Shown: positions 16,608-25,346 of the stretch, in pieces
Layout: every line of letters begins with the position of its first letter
Numbering within the stretch: the stretch's first letter is position 1
Assembly: GCF_004795105.1 (NCBI RefSeq)
Contig: NZ_SSBL01000014.1
Span: 1 to 64,000 of the forward strand
DNA: 64,000 nucleotides
Direction: 5' to 3'
Source of the DNA: Streptomyces sp. A0642
GTDB taxonomy: Bacteria > Actinomycetota > Actinomycetes > Streptomycetales > Streptomycetaceae
Translations under genes and position numbers: made by a program
Notes under the pieces: model-generated
What the model saw: the letters and a program-made list of their open reading frames with translations, nothing else
The model's database searches: none
What the model was told of the DNA's origin: nothing

Positions 16608-17212
16608 TACGCACCTGCTCCCGCACGAGCACGAAGCAGAGCCGCGGGGGCGACGTCCTCGAGGGGCAGACCGCGGCGGGCCGCGATCTCCTCGGGACGC
16701 TGCAGGCCCTGGAGGGCCGCCACGGTCGCGTGCACGATGTTGATCGGGTTCGAAGAACCGAGCGACTTCGACAGGATGTCGTGGACGCCGGCGCACTCCA
16801 GAACGGCGCGCACCGGGCCTCCGGCGATCACACCGGTACCGGGGGAAGCAGGCTTGAGCAGAACGACGCCCGCAGCCTTCTCGCCCTGGATCGGGTGAGG
16901 GATCGTGCCCTGGATACGCGGGACCTTGAAGAAGTTCTTCTTGGCCTCTTCCACGCCCTTGGCGATGGCCGCGGGAACTTCCTTGGCCTTGCCGTATCCG
17001 ACACCGACGCTGCCGTCACCATCGCCCACCACGACCAGCGCGGTGAAGCTGAAGCGACGACCACCCTTCACGACCTTGGCGACACGGTTGATCGCGACGA
17101 CGCGCTCGACGTACGCGGTCTTCTCGGCGGCAGCTGCGCCGCCGTCACGGCCCTTCCGGTCCCGCCGCTCGCCGCCACCGGCACCGCTTCCGCGGCGCTG
17201 GGGTCCAGCCAT
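16607..17212 (-). CDS. rpsE: 30S ribosomal protein S5
   Basis: S5, 201 residues, longer than the E. coli protein (167) because of a Gly/Arg-rich N terminus (about 30 residues) and an Ala/Arg C-terminal tail. The double-stranded-RNA-binding-like domain has VVKGGRRFSFTALVVVGDG and the second domain PGTGVIAGGPVRAVLE. No change is evident in the loop linked to spectinomycin resistance (GKAKEVPAAI). Confidence 0.96.
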   Translation of the reverse strand: MAGPQRRGSGAGGGERRDRKGRDGGAAAAEKTAYVERVVAINRVAKVVKGGRRFSFTALVVVGDGDGSVGVGYGKAKEVPAAIAKGVEEAKKNFFKVPRIQGTIPHPIQGEKAAGVVLLKPASPGTGVIAGGPVRAVLECAGVHDILSKSLGSSNPINIVHATVAALQGLQRPEEIAARRGLPLEDVAPAALLRARAGAGA

Positions 17213-17259
17213 TGGAATTACCTCTCTCTGTTACGTCCGCTGTGCGTAGGAACCGGGGC

Positions 17260-17643
17260 TTAGAACTTCAGCCCGGCTTCACGGGCGGCGTCAGCCAGAG
17301 CGGCAATCCGCCCGGCGTACTGGTTACCACCGCGGTCAAACACGACGGCCTCGACGCCTGCGGCCTTGGCGCGCTCGGCGACCAGGGCCCCGACCTGCTT
17401 GGCAAGGGCGCTCTTGTCACCCTCGGCGCCGCGGATGGAAGCGTCAAGGGTCGACGCCGACGCGAGCGTGTGGCCCGCGATGTCGTCGATGACCTGAGCG
17501 ACCATGTGGCGGTTGGAACGCGTCACAACCAAGCGCGGACGCTCGGGCGAACCGGAGATGTGCTTCCGGACGCGGATGTGGCGGCGCTTGAGGGCGGCAC
17601 GCTTGTAGGCGTCGCCCTTGGCGATCTTTACTCCGTATGCCAT
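17260..17643 (-). CDS. rplR: 50S ribosomal protein L18
   Basis: L18 binds 5S rRNA with L5 and L25. The 127-residue protein has the basic N terminus (KRRHIRVRKHISGSPERPRL) and the core FDRGGNQYAGRIAALADAAREAGL, ending KF. Start ATG, three bases downstream of the rplF stop. Confidence 0.97.
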   Translation of the reverse strand: MAYGVKIAKGDAYKRAALKRRHIRVRKHISGSPERPRLVVTRSNRHMVAQVIDDIAGHTLASASTLDASIRGAEGDKSALAKQVGALVAERAKAAGVEAVVFDRGGNQYAGRIAALADAAREAGLKF

Positions 17644-17646
17644 GGC

Positions 17647-18186
17647 TTACTTACCCGCCTTTCCGACCTTGCGGCGGATAACCTCGCCGGCGTACTTGAC
17701 GCCCTTGGCCTTGTACGGGTCAGGCTTCCGCAGCTTGCGGATCTTCGCCGAAACCTCGCCGACCTTCTGCTTGTCGATGCCCTCGACAGTGAACTTCGTG
17801 GGCGACTCGACCTTGAAGGTGATGCCTTCGGGGGCCTCGATGAGGATCGGGTGGCTGTAGCCCAGGGCGAACTCCAGGTTGGAGCCCTTCGCCTGGACGC
17901 GGTAACCGACACCGCTGATCTCGAGCGCCTTGATGTATCCCTGGGTCACGCCGGTGATCATGTTCGCCACCAGCGTGCGGGACAGGCCGTGAAGGGCCTT
18001 GTTCTGACGCTCGTCGTTCGGGCGGACGACGTTCAGAACGCCGTCCTCACCCTTGGTGACCTCGATCGGCGCGGCAACGGTGTGCGAGAGGGAACCCTTG
18101 GGTCCCTTCACCGCGACCGTACGGCCATCGATGGTGACGTCCACACCGGCGGGAACCTGGATGGGGAGCTTGCCGATTCGCGACAT
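17647..18186 (-). CDS. rplF: 50S ribosomal protein L6
   Basis: L6 near the factor-binding site, 179 residues. Two repeated alpha-beta domains are visible, and the C-terminal motif RKPDPYKAKGVKYAGE is intact. Start MSRIGKLPI. Located between rpsH and rplR as usual. Confidence 0.97.
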   Translation of the reverse strand: MSRIGKLPIQVPAGVDVTIDGRTVAVKGPKGSLSHTVAAPIEVTKGEDGVLNVVRPNDERQNKALHGLSRTLVANMITGVTQGYIKALEISGVGYRVQAKGSNLEFALGYSHPILIEAPEGITFKVESPTKFTVEGIDKQKVGEVSAKIRKLRKPDPYKAKGVKYAGEVIRRKVGKAGK

Positions 18187-18207
18187 GAGCTTTTCCTCCG
18201 TTCCCGA

Positions 18208-18606
18208 CTACCAGACGTAGGCGAGGACTTCCCCACCTACGCCCTTCTTGCTGGCCTGCTGGCCGGTCAGGAGACCGTGGGACGTGGAGATGATCGCCAC
18301 GCCCAGGCCGCCGAGAACCTTCGGCAGATTGGTGGACTTTGCGTATACACGCAGACCCGGCTTCGAAATGCGCTTGATGCCGGCGATCGAACGCTCGCGG
18401 TTCGGCCCGAACTTCAGGTCCAGAACGAGGGTCTTGCCGACCTCTGCGTCCTCGACCTTCCAGCCGGTGATGAAGCCCTCCTGCTGGAGGATCTCCGCGA
18501 TGTGCGACTTGATCTTGCTGTGCGGCATCGACACGTCGTCGTGATACGCCGAGTTCGCGTTACGCAGACGCGTGAGCATGTCTGCGATGGGATCAGTCAT
18601 GGTCAT
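18208..18606 (-). CDS. rpsH: 30S ribosomal protein S8
   Basis: S8, a primary 16S-binding protein of 132 residues, starting MTMTDPIADMLTRLRNA; the second Met would also serve as a start. The C-terminal rRNA-binding block STSHGLLTGQQASKKGVGGE is intact. An unusually large 224-base gap separates it from rpsN. S8 is the classical autoregulator of the spc operon, so this gap is a reasonable place for a control element, though I could not identify one. Confidence 0.97.
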   Translation of the reverse strand: MTMTDPIADMLTRLRNANSAYHDDVSMPHSKIKSHIAEILQQEGFITGWKVEDAEVGKTLVLDLKFGPNRERSIAGIKRISKPGLRVYAKSTNLPKVLGGLGVAIISTSHGLLTGQQASKKGVGGEVLAYVW

Positions 18607-18830
18607 GAGTTGGCCTTCGGCCTCTCTCGCCGGGGTTTCCTGTATGCGCCATCCCTCTCCCCACTCAGTGGTGGGACGGGTGCGGTGCGGGGACCTACGG
18701 CGTAGTAAGTCGGTCTAGGGCGGCAGGCGCCCAACCCCACAAGCCTACGGCATGCGAGGAGGGGCTCCTGCCGACCAGATACTTACCGAGAGCTTCCGGG
18801 TAATCCCAACGCCCAGGGGGCGAAGGAGAA

Positions 18831-19016
18831 TTACCAGGAGCTCTTGGTCACGCCCGGCAGCTCGCCACGGTGAGCCATCTCACGAAGGCACACGCGGCAC
18901 AGGCCGAACTTGCGGTAGACGGAGTGGGGCCGGCCGCAGCGCTGGCAGCGGGTGTACCCGCGGACGCCGAACTTCGGCTTACGGGCGGCCTTAGCGATCA
19001 GGGACTTCTTCGCCAC
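18831..19016 (-). CDS. rpsN: 30S ribosomal protein S14, type Z (zinc form)
   Basis: S14 of 61 residues with the zinc-binding CxxC pairs in RCQRCGRPH and LCRVCLR. This is the short zinc-requiring form; Streptomyces also carry a longer zinc-free paralogue elsewhere, exchanged under zinc starvation. The rplE stop lies two bases upstream of the ATG, so the genes are cotranslated. Confidence 0.97.
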   Translation of the reverse strand: MAKKSLIAKAARKPKFGVRGYTRCQRCGRPHSVYRKFGLCRVCLREMAHRGELPGVTKSSW

Positions 19017-19018
19017 GG

Positions 19019-19576
19019 TCAGTTCTCCTTGAACGGGAAGCCGAGGTGACGAAGGAGGGCACGACCCTCGTCGTCATTGGTCGCCGTGGTGACCACGGTG
19101 ATGTCCATGCCCCGGACCCGGTCGATCTTGTCCTGGTCGATCTCGTGGAACATGACCTGCTCCGTGAGACCGAAGGTGTAGTTGCCACGGCCGTCGAACT
19201 GCTTCGGCGACAGACCACGGAAGTCACGGATACGCGGAAGCGCGAGCGACAGCGTACGGTCCAGGAACTCCCACATGCGGTCACCACGGAGGGTGACGTG
19301 GCAGCCGATCGGCTGCCCCTCGCGCAGCTTGAACTGCGCGATCGACTTGCGGGCCTTGGTGACGGCCGGCTTCTGACCGGTGATCGTGGTGAGGTCGCGC
19401 ACGGCGCCATCGATCAGCTTGGAGTCGCGGGCGGCGTCGCCCACACCCATGTTGACCACGATCTTGACCAGACCGGGGACCTGCATGACGTTCTCGTACG
19501 AGAACTCCTCACGCAGCTTGCCGGCGATTTCCTCGCGGTAGCGCGTCTTGAGACGCGGCGCAGTGGTGGTAGTCAT
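19019..19576 (-). CDS. rplE: 50S ribosomal protein L5
   Basis: L5 binds 5S rRNA and contacts the P-site tRNA. Protein of 185 residues with VVNMGVGDAARDSKLID and GQKPAVTKARKSIAQFKLR. Overlaps the rplX stop by one base (ATGA). Confidence 0.97.
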   Translation of the reverse strand: MTTTTAPRLKTRYREEIAGKLREEFSYENVMQVPGLVKIVVNMGVGDAARDSKLIDGAVRDLTTITGQKPAVTKARKSIAQFKLREGQPIGCHVTLRGDRMWEFLDRTLSLALPRIRDFRGLSPKQFDGRGNYTFGLTEQVMFHEIDQDKIDRVRGMDITVVTTATNDDEGRALLRHLGFPFKEN

Positions 19577-19899
19577 CAGATGTCCTCACCGGTGCGCTTG
19601 GCAACGCGGATCTTGTTGCCCTCGTCGTCAAAGCGGTAGCCGACGCGAGTAACGACCTTGTTGCCGTCCTTCTCAACAACCAGCTGCACGTTGCTGACGT
19701 GGACGGGGGCCTCGGTCGTCACAATGCCACCGGTCTGCGAACCGCGAGCGGTCTGACCGGCCTTCGTGTGCTTCTTGACCCGGTTGACACCCTCGACGAG
19801 AACGCGGTCCTGAGCGGGGTAGGCAACGATGACCTTGCCCTGCTTGCCCTTGTCCTTGCCGGTGATGACCTGAACCAGGTCGCCCTTCTTGATCTTCAT
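19576..19899 (-). CDS. rplX: 50S ribosomal protein L24
   Basis: L24, an assembly-initiating protein of 107 residues. Its KOW motif reads KKGDLVQVITGKDKGKQGKV. Two bases separate it from rplN. Confidence 0.97.
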   Translation of the reverse strand: MKIKKGDLVQVITGKDKGKQGKVIVAYPAQDRVLVEGVNRVKKHTKAGQTARGSQTGGIVTTEAPVHVSNVQLVVEKDGNKVVTRVGYRFDDEGNKIRVAKRTGEDI

Positions 19900-19901
19900 G
19901 C

Positions 19902-20270
19902 TTACAGCACCTCCGGCGCGAGCGAGATGATCTTCATGAACTTCTTCTCGCGCAGCTCACGGCCCACCGGGCCGAAGATACGGGTGCCGCGGGGGTCGCC
20001 GTCGTTCTTCAGAATGACGGCGGCGTTCTCGTCGAAGCGGATGTACGAGCCATCCTGACGACGACGCTCCTTGACGGTGCGAACGATGACGGCCTTGACG
20101 ACGTCACCCTTCTTCACGTTGCCACCGGGGATCGCGTCCTTGACGGTGGCGACGATGACGTCACCGATGCCCGCGTAGCGGCGACCCGAGCCACCGAGAA
20201 CACGGATGGTGAGAATTTCCTTCGCACCCGTGTTGTCGGCGACACGCAGTCGCGACTCCTGCTGGATCAC
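19902..20270 (-). CDS. rplN: 50S ribosomal protein L14
   Basis: L14 at the subunit interface, 122 residues, full length. Typical start MIQQESRLRVADNTGAKEI. A 107-base gap holding a strong stem-loop precedes it, the largest break in the rpsJ-to-rpsH run before the S14-S8 gap. Confidence 0.97.
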   Translation of the reverse strand: MIQQESRLRVADNTGAKEILTIRVLGGSGRRYAGIGDVIVATVKDAIPGGNVKKGDVVKAVIVRTVKERRRQDGSYIRFDENAAVILKNDGDPRGTRIFGPVGRELREKKFMKIISLAPEVL

Positions 20271-20299
20271 GTCTATCTCCTGATCGTCTGCCGGTTCCC

Positions 20300-20336
20300 G
20301 GCGGGGGCCGCTCCGTTACCGGAACGGACCCCCGCC
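20300..20336 (-). terminator. Stem-loop inside the ribosomal operon (rpsQ-rplN)
   Basis: GGCGGGGG (20300-20307) pairs with CCCCCGCC (20329-20336), and an inner TCCGTT/AACGGA pairing extends it. It may attenuate, terminate part of the S10 transcript, or protect mRNA ends after cleavage. There is no clear T tract. Confidence 0.55.
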
Positions 20337-20377
20337 GAGCCTGGCGGAACCTGCCTGAAGGGGAAGCCCCTCAGGAA

Positions 20378-20662
20378 TTACTTGGCCTTCTCGAGGATCT
20401 CGACGATGCGCCACCGCTTCGTGGCGGACAGCGGCCGGGTCTCCATCAGGAGGACGCGGTCGCCGACGCCGGCGGCGTTCTGCTCGTCGTGGGCCTTGAG
20501 CTTGTTCGTACGGCGGATGACCTTGCCGTACAGCGCGTGCTTGACGCGGTCCTCGACAGCGACGACGACGGTCTTGTCCATCTTGTCGCTGACGACCAGA
20601 CCCTCACGGGTCTTGCGGAAACCGCGGTCGGTGTTCGTCTCAGTCACAGTCTTCTCGCTCAT
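20378..20662 (-). CDS. rpsQ: 30S ribosomal protein S17
   Basis: S17, a 94-residue OB-fold 16S-binding protein. The core RKTREGLVVSDKMDKTVVV is intact after a short Thr-rich N-terminal extension. Its start overlaps the rpmC stop by one base. Confidence 0.97.
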   Translation of the reverse strand: MSEKTVTETNTDRGFRKTREGLVVSDKMDKTVVVAVEDRVKHALYGKVIRRTNKLKAHDEQNAAGVGDRVLLMETRPLSATKRWRIVEILEKAK

Positions 20663-20886
20663 CAGACGCTCTCCACCGTCTCAATGCCGAGCTCGCGCTC
20701 GCGCATCAGGGTGTAGATCCGGGCGATGTCCTTACGGACGGACTTGAGCCGGCCGTGGTTCTCGAGCTGTCCGGTCGCCGCCTGGAAGCGGAGGTTGAAC
20801 AGCTCTTCCTTGGCCTCGCGGAGCTTGTTGAGGAGCTCCTCGTCGCCCAGCTCGCGCAGCTCGGACGTCTTGGTACCGGCCGACAT
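20662..20886 (-). CDS. rpmC: 50S ribosomal protein L29
   Basis: L29 at the exit tunnel, 74 residues, two long helices with the family core KEELFNLRFQAATGQLEN. I used ATG 20886, which overlaps the rplP stop (TGATG); a GTG one codon earlier is also in frame. Confidence 0.96.
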   Translation of the reverse strand: MSAGTKTSELRELGDEELLNKLREAKEELFNLRFQAATGQLENHGRLKSVRKDIARIYTLMRERELGIETVESV

Positions 20887-21305
20887 CACGACTCACCTGC
20901 CTCGCGCCGAACAATCCGGCACTTCATCGGAAGCTTGTGAGCAGCGCGGGTGAGCGCCTCACGAGCAATCTTCTCGTTCGGGTAGGACAGCTCGAACATC
21001 ACCCGGCCCGGCTTGACGTTCGCGATCCACCACTCGGGAGAACCCTTACCGGAACCCATGCGGGTCTCGGCAGGCTTCTTCGTGAGGGGGCGGTCCGGGT
21101 AGATGTTGATCCAGACCTTGCCGCCACGCTTGATGTGACGGGTCATCGCGATACGAGCGGACTCGATCTGACGGTTCGTCACGTACGCCGGGGTCAGCGC
21201 CTGGATGCCGTACTCGCCGAACGCAACCTGCGTGCCACCCTTGGACATACCGCTGCGCTTCGGGTGGTGCTGCTTGCGGTGCTTGACCCTACGGGGGATC
21301 AGCAT
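20886..21305 (-). CDS. rplP: 50S ribosomal protein L16
   Basis: L16 next to the A-site tRNA elbow, 139 residues. Start MLIPRRVKHRKQHHPKR and the conserved MGSGKGSPEWWIANVKPGR are intact. Five bases follow the rpsC stop. Confidence 0.97.
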   Translation of the reverse strand: MLIPRRVKHRKQHHPKRSGMSKGGTQVAFGEYGIQALTPAYVTNRQIESARIAMTRHIKRGGKVWINIYPDRPLTKKPAETRMGSGKGSPEWWIANVKPGRVMFELSYPNEKIAREALTRAAHKLPMKCRIVRREAGES

Positions 21306-21310
21306 TTCGG

Positions 21311-22150
21311 TCAGGCCTCCGTTCCGGTGCTCTCAGCAGCCGGAGCAGCGGCGGACGCGTCGGCCTTGGGGGCCTCGGCGGCCGGAGCCGTCTGCTGCGG
21401 CTTGCGGCCGCGACCGCCACGCTCACTGCCACCGCGGCCACCGCGGCCGGCCGGACGGTCAGCGCCGCCACGGGCCGGGCGGTTGCCCGCACGGGCAGCA
21501 GCGTTCTCGGCGCGGACCTCGGCGATGTTCTTGACGTCGCCCTTGTAGATCCAGACCTTCACGCCGATGCGGCCGAAGGTCGTCTTGGCCTCGAAGAAGC
21601 CGTAGTCGACGTTCGCACGGAGGGTGTGCAGGGGCACGCGGCCCTCGCGGTAGAACTCCGAGCGGGACATCTCGGCGCCGCCGAGGCGGCCACCGCACTG
21701 GATCTTGATGCCCTTGGCGCCGGCCTTCATCGTGCTCTGCATGCTCTTGCGCATGGCACGACGGAAGGAGACGCGGGAGGAGAGCTGCTCGGCGACGGCC
21801 TGGGCCACCAGCTGGGCGTCCACCTCGGGGTTCTTGACCTCGAGGATGTTCAGCTGGACCTGCTTGCCGGTCAGCTTCTCCAGCTCGCCACGGATGCGGT
21901 CGGCCTCGGCGCCGCGGCGGCCGATGACGATGCCCGGGCGGGCGGTGTGGATGTCAACGCGGACGCGGTCGCGGGTGCGCTCGATCTCGACCTTCGAGAT
22001 GCCGGCCCGCTCCATGCCCTTCGTCATCATGCGACGAATGGCGACGTCTTCCTTGACGTAGTCCTTGTACAGCTTGTCGGCGTACCAACGGGACTTGAAG
22101 TCCGTGGTAATGCCGAGCCGGAACCCGTGCGGGTTTACCTTCTGGCCCAT
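21311..22150 (-). CDS. rpsC: 30S ribosomal protein S3
   Basis: S3 at the mRNA entry site, 279 residues. The KH type-2 domain carries the loop VIGRRGAEADRIRGEL. The C-terminal domain ends near residue 215, followed by about 60 residues of low-complexity Gly/Arg and then Ala-rich acidic sequence, an extension typical of actinobacteria. Start MGQKVNPHGFRLG, one-base overlap with rplV. Confidence 0.97.
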   Translation of the reverse strand: MGQKVNPHGFRLGITTDFKSRWYADKLYKDYVKEDVAIRRMMTKGMERAGISKVEIERTRDRVRVDIHTARPGIVIGRRGAEADRIRGELEKLTGKQVQLNILEVKNPEVDAQLVAQAVAEQLSSRVSFRRAMRKSMQSTMKAGAKGIKIQCGGRLGGAEMSRSEFYREGRVPLHTLRANVDYGFFEAKTTFGRIGVKVWIYKGDVKNIAEVRAENAAARAGNRPARGGADRPAGRGGRGGSERGGRGRKPQQTAPAAEAPKADASAAAPAAESTGTEA

Positions 22151-22497
22151 TACCGGGTTCCTTCCTTGCTGCTGACGACCACGGTGATGTGGCTGGTCCG
22201 CTTACGGATCCGGTAGGCACGGCCCTGAGCACGCGGACGGAACCGCTTCAGGGTCGGACCCTCGTCCACAAACGCCTCGCTGATGACCAGCGAAGAGGCG
22301 TCGGGGTGGTCGTAGTTGTGTGCAGCGTTGGCGATGGCGCTGTCAAGCACCTTGCCAACCGGCACGCTCGCGGCCTGCGGGGCGAAACGCAGGACCGCCT
22401 GAGCCTCCGTGGCATCCATGCCACGGATGAGGTCCACCACTCGGCGGGCCTTCATGGGCGTGACGCGGATGTACCGCGCCTGGGCCCTGGCTTCCAT
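22150..22497 (-). CDS. rplV: 50S ribosomal protein L22
   Basis: L22, whose beta-hairpin lines the exit tunnel and can carry macrolide-resistance changes; none is evident here. The protein has 115 residues starting MEARAQARYIRVTP. An in-frame start 12 codons upstream is possible, but GAAGGGA lies seven bases before ATG 22497. Confidence 0.95.
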   Translation of the reverse strand: MEARAQARYIRVTPMKARRVVDLIRGMDATEAQAVLRFAPQAASVPVGKVLDSAIANAAHNYDHPDASSLVISEAFVDEGPTLKRFRPRAQGRAYRIRKRTSHITVVVSSKEGTR

Positions 22498-22539
22498 GGT
22501 TGTCCCTTCGGTGTGAGTCATAGTCGTTTCCACCCCGCG

Positions 22540-22821
22540 CTAGCGGCGCTTCGACTTCCGGTCGTCCTTGACGTGGCCGCGGAAGGTGCGAGTCGGCGAG
22601 AACTCGCCGAGCTTGTGGCCGACCATCGACTCGGTGACGAACACCGGGACGTGGATCTTGCCGTTGTGCACCGCGATGGTGTGACCCAGCATGGCCGGGA
22701 TGATCATCGAGCGACGGGACCAGGTCTTGATGACGTTCTTGGTGCCTGCTTCGTTCTGTACGTCCACCTTCTTGACGAGGTGTCCGTCGACGAAGGGCCC
22801 CTTCTTGAGACTGCGCGGCAT
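22540..22821 (-). CDS. rpsS: 30S ribosomal protein S19
   Basis: S19 in the small-subunit head, 93 residues, full length (MPRSLKKGPFVDGHL; GHKLGEFSPTRTFRGH). Position between rplB and rplV is canonical. Confidence 0.97.
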   Translation of the reverse strand: MPRSLKKGPFVDGHLVKKVDVQNEAGTKNVIKTWSRRSMIIPAMLGHTIAVHNGKIHVPVFVTESMVGHKLGEFSPTRTFRGHVKDDRKSKRR

Positions 22822-22833
22822 CTAAACCCGCTC

Positions 22834-23670
22834 CTAGCGCTTCTTGTTCGTCTTGCGGCGGCGGACGATGTACTTGCTCGATGCCTTCTTCGGCGAGCGA
22901 GTACGACCTTCCTTCTGACCCCACGGCGAGACCGGGTGACGTCCACCGGAGGTCTTGCCTTCACCACCACCGTGCGGGTGGTCGACCGGGTTCATCGCAA
23001 CACCGCGGACGGACGGGCGAACGCCCTTCCAGCGCATGCGACCGGCCTTGCCCCAGTTGATGTTCGACTGCTCGGCGTTGCCGACCTCGCCGATCGTGGC
23101 GCGGCAGCGGGCGTCGACCAGGCGGATCTCACCCGACGGCATACGAAGGTGGGCCATGGTGCCCTCCTTCGCCAGCAGCTGCACGGAGGCACCCGCGGAA
23201 CGGGCGAACTTCGCGCCGCCGCCGGGCCGCAGCTCGATGGCGTGGATGGTCGTACCGACCGGGATGTTGCGCAGCGCCAGGTTGTTGCCGGGCTTGATGT
23301 CGGCGGCCGGGCCGTTCTCGACACGGTCACCCTGGCCCAGGCCACGCGGCGCGATGATGTAGCGCTTCTCGCCGTCCGCGTAGTGCAGGAGCGCGATGCG
23401 CGCGGTGCGGTTCGGGTCGTACTCGATGTGCGCGACCTTGGCCGGCACGCCGTCCTTGTCGTGACGACGGAAGTCGATCACGCGGTAGGCGCGCTTGTGG
23501 CCACCACCCTGGTGGCGAACGGTCACACGACCGGTGTTGTTACGGCCGCCCTTGCTGTGCAGGGGGCGGACCAGCGACTTCTCCGGCGTGGACCGCGTGA
23601 TCTCGACAAAGTCGGCGACGCTGGAGCCACGACGGCCCGGGGTCGTCGGCTTGTACTTGCGGATACCCAT
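22834..23670 (-). CDS. rplB: 50S ribosomal protein L2
   Basis: L2, required for subunit joining and close to the peptidyl transferase centre, 278 residues. The essential histidine region near residue 230 reads AMNPVDHPHGGGEGKTSGGR. Basic C terminus RRRKTNKKR. Confidence 0.97.
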   Translation of the reverse strand: MGIRKYKPTTPGRRGSSVADFVEITRSTPEKSLVRPLHSKGGRNNTGRVTVRHQGGGHKRAYRVIDFRRHDKDGVPAKVAHIEYDPNRTARIALLHYADGEKRYIIAPRGLGQGDRVENGPAADIKPGNNLALRNIPVGTTIHAIELRPGGGAKFARSAGASVQLLAKEGTMAHLRMPSGEIRLVDARCRATIGEVGNAEQSNINWGKAGRMRWKGVRPSVRGVAMNPVDHPHGGGEGKTSGGRHPVSPWGQKEGRTRSPKKASSKYIVRRRKTNKKR

Positions 23671-23709
23671 TTCTCAGTCCTCGTCCGATTCCGGACGACT
23701 CGACCTCCG

Positions 23710-24033
23710 TTAGGAGGTCGGGCCGCCGAAGATGTCGATTCGGTCGCCCTCAGCGAGGGTCACGATGGCGCGCTTGGTGTCAGCGCGCTTGCCGAAACCG
23801 GTCTTGGTGCGCTTGCGCTTACCCTGACGGTTGATCGTGTTGACCCCGGTGACCTTGACCGAGAAGACCGCTTCCACGGCCTGCTTGATCTGGGTCTTGT
23901 TGGAGCCGGGCGCGACGATGAACGTGTACTTGTTCTCGTCGAGCAGCGCGTAGCTCTTCTCCGAAACAACCGGCTTGACGAGAACGTCACGCGGGTCGGA
24001 GTAGGTCTTGCTGGTAACGGTCGCCTCGCTCAT
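23710..24033 (-). CDS. rplW: 50S ribosomal protein L23
   Basis: L23 at the tunnel exit, the docking site for trigger factor and SRP, 107 residues. The family core KPVVSEKSYALLDENKYTF is present. The start overlaps the rplD stop by one base. Confidence 0.97.
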   Translation of the reverse strand: MSEATVTSKTYSDPRDVLVKPVVSEKSYALLDENKYTFIVAPGSNKTQIKQAVEAVFSVKVTGVNTINRQGKRKRTKTGFGKRADTKRAIVTLAEGDRIDIFGGPTS

Positions 24034-24683
24034 CAGGCGTCGCTCCCTTCGGTCTCAGCGGTCTGGGGGCCAGACACGAAGGACTCGAAGGCGGCCTGGG
24101 TGAAGACCACGTCGTCAGAGACGATCACGTCGTACGTGTTCAGCTGGCCCGGCTCCAGGATGTGCACCTGGGGCAGGTTGCGTGCGGAGAGCCACGCGGC
24201 CTCGTCGTTGCGGTCGACGACCAGGAGCACGTGCTTGCGCTCCGAGATCTTGCCGAACAGCGACTTGGCGGCCTTCGTGGAGACTCCACCCTCGACCACG
24301 CCGGTGACGACGTGGATGCGGGAGTGACGCGCCCGGTCGGAGAGGGCACCGCGCAGGGCGGCGGCCTTCATCTTCTTGGGGGTGCGCTGCGAGTAGTCAC
24401 GCGGCTGCGGGCCGTGGACGACGCCACCGCCGACGAACTGCGGCGCGCGGGTCGAACCCTGGCGCGCACGGCCGGTGCCCTTCTGGCGGTAAGGCTTGCG
24501 CCCACCACCACGGACTTCGCCGCGACGCTTGGTCTTGTGCGTGCCCTGACGGGCAGCTGCCAGCTGTGCGACAACGACCTGGTGGATCAGCGGAACGCTG
24601 GTCTTCGCGTCGAAGATCTCCGCGGGGAGCTCGACGGTACCGGCCTTGTCGCCTGCCGGCGAAAGGATGTCAATGGTGCTCAT
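24033..24683 (-). CDS. rplD: 50S ribosomal protein L4
   Basis: L4, 216 residues. The tunnel loop is intact (KTKRRGEVRGGGRKPYRQKG, TGRARQGS), with no obvious macrolide-resistance change. In E. coli L4 autoregulates the S10 operon; that mechanism cannot be assumed here. Start ATG 24683 (MSTIDILSPAG), four bases after rplC. Confidence 0.97.
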   Translation of the reverse strand: MSTIDILSPAGDKAGTVELPAEIFDAKTSVPLIHQVVVAQLAAARQGTHKTKRRGEVRGGGRKPYRQKGTGRARQGSTRAPQFVGGGVVHGPQPRDYSQRTPKKMKAAALRGALSDRARHSRIHVVTGVVEGGVSTKAAKSLFGKISERKHVLLVVDRNDEAAWLSARNLPQVHILEPGQLNTYDVIVSDDVVFTQAAFESFVSGPQTAETEGSDA

Positions 24684-24687
24684 TACC

Positions 24688-25332
24688 TCAAGCCCCCTTG
24701 GCCGCGGTACGGACCAGGACGAGGCCGCCGTTCGGACCGGGGACTGCGCCCTTGATGAGGAGCAGACCCTTCTCCGCGTCAACCGCGTGGATGGTCAGGT
24801 TCTGGGTGGTGACGCGCTCGTTACCCATCCGACCGGCCATGCGCATGCCCTTGAAGACACGCCCAGGGGTGGCACAGCCACCGATCGAACCGGGGGAACG
24901 GTGCTTGCGCTGGACGCCGTGACCGGCGCCGAGGCCCTTGAAGTTGTGACGCTTCATGACACCGGCGAAGCCCTTGCCCTTGCTCTTGCCCGTGACGTCG
25001 ACCTTGACGCCGGACTCGAACACCTGGGCGGTGATCTCCTGGCCGAGCGTGTACTCGCTCGCGTCAGGGGTGCGGAGCTCCACCAGGTGGCGGCGGGGGG
25101 TCACGTCGGCCTTGGCGAAGTGGCCCTTGAGGGGCTTGTTCACCTTGCGCGGGTCGATCTCGCCGAAGGCGATCTGGACCGACTCGTAGCCGTCGCTGTC
25201 GTTCGTGCGGACCTGCGTCACGACGCACGGACCGGCCTTGACGACGGTCACCGGGACGACCCGGTTGTTCTCGTCCCAGACCTGGGTCATGCCGAGCTTC
25301 TCGCCCAGGACGCCCTTGATGTTCTTGCTCAT
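24688..25332 (-). CDS. rplC: 50S ribosomal protein L3
   Basis: L3, 214 residues, reaching the peptidyl transferase centre through the loop HRSPGSIGGCATPGRVFKG. The N-terminal KGVLGEKLGMTQVWDE is conserved. Second gene of the S10 operon, 14 bases after rpsJ. Confidence 0.97.
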   Translation of the reverse strand: MSKNIKGVLGEKLGMTQVWDENNRVVPVTVVKAGPCVVTQVRTNDSDGYESVQIAFGEIDPRKVNKPLKGHFAKADVTPRRHLVELRTPDASEYTLGQEITAQVFESGVKVDVTGKSKGKGFAGVMKRHNFKGLGAGHGVQRKHRSPGSIGGCATPGRVFKGMRMAGRMGNERVTTQNLTIHAVDAEKGLLLIKGAVPGPNGGLVLVRTAAKGA

Positions 25333-25346
25333 CTCGGCCCGTCCCC

